Assembly: GCA_944349915.1 (NCBI GenBank)
Contig: CALVNU010000038.1
Coordinates: forward strand, 1-7,963
Direction: 5' to 3'
From: an uncultured Clostridia bacterium
GTDB lineage: Bacteria; Bacillota; Clostridia; Christensenellales; UBA1242
Length of the DNA: 7,963 nucleotides
Under the pieces are notes generated by a model. It did not search any database. It was not told the origin of the DNA and worked only from the letters and a program-made list of their open reading frames with translations. The position numbers and the translations under genes are program-made. Positions 4,810-7,963 of the stretch are shown here, piece after piece. Position 1 is the stretch's first letter. Each line of letters starts with the position of its first letter.

Positions 4810-5886
4810 CTAGTTTTTAAAACTTTCAATTATAGTTCCGCCACCCAAACATAAGCCGTCTGCCGTATATAGCACAACAAACTGTCCTGGAGTTATTGCT
4901 CTTTGTTTTTCTTTAAAAATAACCTTGATTGTTTTATCTCCTGTGATTATAACCGTAACAGCCTGGTCGCTCTGTCGATATCTAAATTTTGCAAAACATT
5001 CAAATTGATTATCTTTTGGCTTTTCTTGTATCCAGTTCATACCATCTGCATACAGTCCATCGCTAAACAACAGGTCGTCTTCGCCTTGACTAACAATAAG
5101 CCTATTGTTTTTTAAATCTTTTTCAAGCACAAACCAGCGTTCGCCATTTCCACCTTTAAGTCCGCCAATATTGAGCCCCCGTCTTTGCCCAAGAGTGTAA
5201 TACATCAATCCGTCATGTTTACCAACAATATTGCCATGAATATCTACAATTTCTCCTGGCTGTGCTGGCAAAAATTCTTGCAAAAACTTTTTAAAATTGC
5301 GCTCTCCAATAAAACAAATCCCGGTCGAGTCTTTCTTTTCTGCATTTGAAAAGCCAAGTTCTTTTGCAATTTTTCTTACTTCCGGCTTTGTTATTTCGGC
5401 AAGTGGAAAAATTACCTTTGAAAGTTGATATTGACTTAATTGATTGAGAAAATATGACTGGTCTTTGTTTAAGTCGTCCGCTTTTGCAAGATAAAACTTT
5501 CCATCTTTTTCAAATTTTTTTGCATAATGGCCTGTTGCAATATAGTCTGCTCCCAGAGCGATTGCCTTATCTAGAAAAGGCCCAAACTTTATTTCGCGAT
5601 TGCAAAGCACATCTGGATTTGGCGTTCTTCCCGCCTTGTATTCCTCTAAAAAGTATTTAAAAACGCGGTCGTAATATTCCTTTGAATAATTTACAGAAAA
5701 ATATGGAATGCCAATTTTGTTGCAGACCCTTTTTACATCTTCATAATCTTCTTCTGCCGTGCAAGCGCTGTCTTTTTCTTCCCAATTAATCATAAAAAGA
5801 CCGATAACTTCATGCCCTTGATTTTTTAATAATTGAGCAGCAACAGATGAATCTACGCCACCACTTATTCCAACAACAATTCTCAT
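4810..5886 (-). CDS. mnmA: tRNA-specific 2-thiouridylase MnmA
   Basis: MnmA (TrmU) activates U34 in the anticodon of tRNA-Lys, -Glu and -Gln with ATP and replaces its 2-oxygen with sulfur, aiding accurate decoding. The 358-residue cytoplasmic protein has the usual length. It shows the ATP-binding PP-loop S-G-G-V-D-S-S (8-14), the N-P-D-V-L-C-N motif with catalytic Cys95, A-T-G-H-Y-A (117-122), D-Q-S-Y-F-L (142-147), and D-S-T-G-I-C-F-I-G with the second catalytic Cys191. The C-terminal barrel carries L-G-Q-R-R-G, A-I-T-P-G-Q and C-L-G-G-G-T-I. The ATG at 5886 is only 9 bases after the stop of the preceding TM2 gene. Its AGGG ribosome binding site (5891-5894) sits within that junction, so translation is probably coupled. 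No cysteine desulfurase gene is visible nearby. Confidence 0.97.
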   Translation of the reverse strand: MRIVVGISGGVDSSVAAQLLKNQGHEVIGLFMINWEEKDSACTAEEDYEDVKRVCNKIGIPYFSVNYSKEYYDRVFKYFLEEYKAGRTPNPDVLCNREIKFGPFLDKAIALGADYIATGHYAKKFEKDGKFYLAKADDLNKDQSYFLNQLSQYQLSKVIFPLAEITKPEVRKIAKELGFSNAEKKDSTGICFIGERNFKKFLQEFLPAQPGEIVDIHGNIVGKHDGLMYYTLGQRRGLNIGGLKGGNGERWFVLEKDLKNNRLIVSQGEDDLLFSDGLYADGMNWIQEKPKDNQFECFAKFRYRQSDQAVTVIITGDKTIKVIFKEKQRAITPGQFVVLYTADGLCLGGGTIIESFKN

Positions 5887-5895
5887 AACGCCCTA

Positions 5896-6405
5896 TTAAT
5901 TTTCTCCTTTTGTATCTTTCAAAAAGTCATCGTTTTGAAGGTCTATAGCAATAGGAATTTTAAATTTTTTTAATGCGACCATAAAGATATCCCAAAACCA
6001 CAAAATAGCAACAAAACCACAAATTGTGCTTAAAGTTGCAACAAGGGTTTCGCTGTAGGCTATAAGTTGGCTGTTAAAGATTGTCATACAGCAAATTATA
6101 AGAAAATTGACCAGCAAAACCGACCCTCTTAAATATCTGCCAACATAAAAGCAGTGTCCACCCACAACACCAGTAAAAATTGTTAGCAATAGAAGTTTAA
6201 TATAACTTACATCACTTGGTATTTTTGTTGTCTTTAAAATAAACTGCCTGTCTCCGCGTTTCTTTTTTCGTTTTGCATCTTTGTTTGTGGCGATTGCAAG
6301 ACGAGAAAAAACCAGTCCACATTCTGGGCAGACTTCCACAGACTCTGGCACTTTGATTTCACATCTTGGGCAAGTTTTTTTAGGTTCAAAATTTCTTGTT
6401 CTCAC
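5896..6405 (-). CDS. Zinc-ribbon plus TM2-domain membrane protein
   Basis: This 169-residue protein opens with a zinc ribbon, Cys12-x-x-Cys15 and Cys26-x-x-Cys29 (C-P-R-C ... C-P-E-C-G), then a basic linker rich in Lys/Arg (43-52). A TM2-like membrane module follows: a helix at about 68-86 running into G-G-H-C-F-Y-V-G-R-Y (81-90), close to the family's G-x-H-R-F-Y-L-G, then hydrophobic segments at about 93-111 and 118-144. TM2 proteins are membrane proteins of mostly unknown role. The start is GTG at 6405; an in-frame stop lies 9 bases before it, and every later start codon would cut into the zinc ribbon, so this start is forced. There is no ribosome binding site, and the promoter at 6412-6441 would start transcription at the GTG itself, suggesting a leaderless message. 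The gene precedes mnmA by 9 bases. Confidence 0.85.
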   Translation of the reverse strand: MRTRNFEPKKTCPRCEIKVPESVEVCPECGLVFSRLAIATNKDAKRKKKRGDRQFILKTTKIPSDVSYIKLLLLTIFTGVVGGHCFYVGRYLRGSVLLVNFLIICCMTIFNSQLIAYSETLVATLSTICGFVAILWFWDIFMVALKKFKIPIAIDLQNDDFLKDTKGEN

Positions 6406-6411
6406 GCTTTG

Positions 6412-6441
6412 ATTTTAGCACTAATATATTTTTTTTGTCAA
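6412..6441 (-). promoter_or_regulatory. Sigma-A promoter placed to give a leaderless TM2-protein mRNA
   Basis: On the minus strand TTGACA (6441-6436) and TAAAAT (6417-6412) are 18 bases apart. The -35 is exact and the -10 matches five of six. Six bases separate the -10 from the GTG at 6405, so the standard start point coincides with the first base of the start codon. The -35 almost abuts the stop codon of the upstream gene (6443-6445). Confidence 0.65.
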
Positions 6442-6442
6442 G

Positions 6443-7786
6443 TCAATTTCTGCATTGATTAAAATATACAAAAGAAGCCCTGTCTTCCTCGTTTTTTCTT
6501 ATAATGTTTTCAAAGATAACCCTTGCCCTATCTTTTTGCCCTTCTTCAAAAAACAAAACCCCTTGCTCAAAAGATGTTCTGTCTTTTTCAAGCATATTAA
6601 GTTTGTTCTTTCCATAGACTTCAAGACTTTCAAAAAGGTTTAAACTTTTTTGCAAAGGCAAATTTCCAACATAGCGATACTTGAGAAAATAGTTTGAAGG
6701 CAAATTGTCTAGCACATCACTTGAAAAAACAAGCATTGCATGGATATATTTTGCAAAATCAATAATTTTTTCCGCAAATTTTAGATTTTCTTCATTGCAA
6801 AGAAGGTTGCCTTCTTTATCAAGATAACACTGTGCTGTCAAACTGTCAACGCAAACATTTACATCTGTTTTTGCTTTATGATGCTTGTTTTTTATCTTAA
6901 CACATCGACATAATGCATGGGCATAATCAAGCGCATCTTCACTTTTAAAAAAGAAAACCATCAAATAGTCCGTTATATTCTGCGCTACTATACCGTTAAA
7001 CTTTTTAGCAAGTGGAGCAAGTTCATTAAGGCGCAATTTAAGTATATCCAAATTATGTTTTACTTTTTTCTCGCCATTTATCCACGCACAAACAAGAAAT
7101 CCTTCAAGATTAACCACTTGACCATTTTGCAGTTTTAAAAGTTCCCCTTCATGCAACACATTCTGCAAAATTTTAGGAATTTTAACCTTGTCAAACACAT
7201 CATTTGTTTGAATGTTGTGATAGTTATTATTAATTTTTACAAGCGCATGACCTATTTGGCTAAATTGCTTGCTTGTTCCAATTTTCAATTTTCTTTGCTT
7301 GATTTTGCCATCGCCCAACCGCTTTAGCACCTTCTCAATACGATAAACAGGCTTTGTAACAAAAAGATAAACAATAAAAAGCACTGTGATATACAGAATT
7401 GTCAAAAGCACCGCCCAAAGAATTGCGTTATAACCATTTTCTGTGATATTGAGCAGGGTTTTAACAGCATTGGCCGTTTGCGTGTTTAAAGAATTGAGTG
7501 AGGCAACCATATACAATAGCGCCCCATAAATTAAAGTGAATGGAAGAGTTGAGAAAAACAAAAGTTTGCTAATAGACAAGGTTTTTAAAAATTTGAAATA
7601 CAAAATTATTGCTATAACACCACTTATCACAACCAAAGCAAGCGCAATATAGCCCTGCAATGAAAAGTTGAGCACAAAACCATTTTCGTTTAGTCCAACA
7701 GATGCGGACAGATAAGGAAAAAGCACAACCGCTGGCACAGCAGTCAAAAGAAAAAGAAGTAAAAAAATTTTTGTAGATTTTTTCAT
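6443..7786 (-). CDS. Membrane protein with HAMP-like, degenerate class III cyclase and TPR-like regions
   Basis: This 447-residue protein has membrane segments near 7-27, 44-66, 75-95 and 119-143, then a HAMP-like linker (144-190; K-P-V ... L-G-D-G-K-I ... Q-I-G-H-A). Residues 225-390 follow the layout of class III adenylate/guanylate cyclases: a first strand A-W-I-N-G (234-238) where active enzymes have A-D-I-x-G, then N-I-T-D-Y-L-M-V-F-F (270-279) matching I-G-D-G-L-M-A-x-F, and a late V-G-N-L-P-L-Q near 373-379. The first metal-binding Asp is replaced by Trp235, while Asp273 seems to keep the second, so catalysis is unlikely. The C-terminus (402-446) resembles the single TPR-like repeat often ending such cyclases. 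It may be a sensor or scaffold. The domain reading is by eye from distant similarity. The ATG at 7786 lacks any Shine-Dalgarno sequence. It lies 37 bases upstream of the TM2 gene. Confidence 0.6.
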   Translation of the reverse strand: MKKSTKIFLLLFLLTAVPAVVLFPYLSASVGLNENGFVLNFSLQGYIALALVVISGVIAIILYFKFLKTLSISKLLFFSTLPFTLIYGALLYMVASLNSLNTQTANAVKTLLNITENGYNAILWAVLLTILYITVLFIVYLFVTKPVYRIEKVLKRLGDGKIKQRKLKIGTSKQFSQIGHALVKINNNYHNIQTNDVFDKVKIPKILQNVLHEGELLKLQNGQVVNLEGFLVCAWINGEKKVKHNLDILKLRLNELAPLAKKFNGIVAQNITDYLMVFFFKSEDALDYAHALCRCVKIKNKHHKAKTDVNVCVDSLTAQCYLDKEGNLLCNEENLKFAEKIIDFAKYIHAMLVFSSDVLDNLPSNYFLKYRYVGNLPLQKSLNLFESLEVYGKNKLNMLEKDRTSFEQGVLFFEEGQKDRARVIFENIIRKNEEDRASFVYFNQCRN

Positions 7787-7884
7787 GCTTTTATTTTTTG
7801 CAAGAACAAATAAAATATGTAAAATCTTTTCAATTATAGGTATAAAACTTTTAGAAAATGCACAAACAAACTGTGGAGGAAAAT
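7787..7884. promoter_or_regulatory. Divergent promoter region between the pseudo-cyclase gene and the next plus-strand gene
   Basis: For the minus strand a perfect -10, TATAAT (7838-7833), has no good -35; it would give a leader of about 40 bases with no ribosome binding site. For the plus strand TTGCAA (7798-7803), 16 bases, TAAAAT (7820-7825) is a fair promoter, giving a leader of about 53 bases before the ATG at 7885. The two overlap, so the genes may compete for polymerase. Confidence 0.35.
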
Positions 7885-7963
7885 ATGGAAAAAGAAATTA
7901 AAAAAGAAGATATAAAAAATTATTTAAATGGAGTATATCAAAATATAAAGACGGCGGTACAGT
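7885..7963 (+). CDS. Start of an unidentified protein (partial, runs off the right edge)
   Basis: The first 26 codons are present and begin M-E-K-E-I-K-K-E-D-I-K-N-Y-L-N-G-V-Y-Q-N-I-K. The stretch is charged and amphipathic and looks helical. It has no signal peptide or membrane segment so far. The ATG follows a strong ribosome binding site, TGGAGGA (7874-7880), so the gene is real and probably well translated. I do not recognise it with confidence; a helical-bundle protein of the ferritin-like type is a loose guess from the helix pattern alone. It diverges from the pseudo-cyclase gene. Confidence 0.7.
   Translation, partial: MEKEIKKEDIKNYLNGVYQNIKTAVQ

Noticed and set aside
7784..7822. A leaderless promoter for the pseudo-cyclase matching that of the TM2 gene
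   Set aside because: The only candidate is TTTACA-N19-AAAAAT, too weak in both spacing and -10; a better -10 (TATAAT) lies further upstream, so an ordinary leader without a Shine-Dalgarno sequence is more likely.

Overview
The window is A+T-rich, with G+C around a third by eye, compact, and free of mobile elements, tRNAs, rRNAs and CRISPR arrays. Near-consensus sigma-A promoters, AGGAGG-type ribosome binding sites, Rho-independent terminators, a pta-ackA-rpmF gene order and a homologue of the sporulation protein YlbJ/SpoVV together point to a low-GC Firmicute. An uncultured Clostridia-like lineage is my best guess; the genus cannot be told from the sequence.

Left part, minus strand (read right to left): pta (3162-2185), ackA (2002-803), rpmF (706-515), then a 455-base gap and the first 11 codons of a gene that looks like plsX (33-1, running off the edge). 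Pta and AckA form the acetyl-CoA to acetate ATP-yielding pathway. rpmF-plsX is a widely conserved ribosome/lipid-synthesis neighbourhood. pta has an exact-consensus promoter (TTGACA-N17-TATAAT) and rpmF has its own near-perfect one (TTGACA-N17-TATACT). rpmF ends in a strong terminator, so plsX must be transcribed separately from the long gap, which holds several inverted and direct repeats.

Middle: diverging from pta is a plus-strand YlbJ/SpoVV-like membrane protein (3268-4206), with a sigma-E-like promoter candidate overlapping the pta promoter. It ends at a bidirectional terminator shared with a convergent small DUF378 membrane protein (4510-4277, minus strand).

Right part, minus strand: a membrane protein with HAMP-like and degenerate class III nucleotidyl-cyclase domains (7786-6443), then a zinc-ribbon/TM2 membrane protein (6405-5896, GTG start), then mnmA (5886-4810, tRNA 2-thiouridylase) 9 bases downstream. 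A new plus-strand gene begins at 7885 and is cut by the window end.

Most unusual points: (1) the GTG of the TM2 gene lies where transcription from a good promoter should begin, implying a leaderless mRNA; (2) the membrane protein upstream is a class III cyclase-fold protein whose first metal-binding Asp position appears to be Trp, so probably a pseudo-cyclase; (3) four perfect tetraloop hairpins stand in a row between mnmA and the DUF378 gene; (4) the DUF378 leader can fold so that its ribosome binding site is paired, with a competing small hairpin. None of these is proven by sequence alone.
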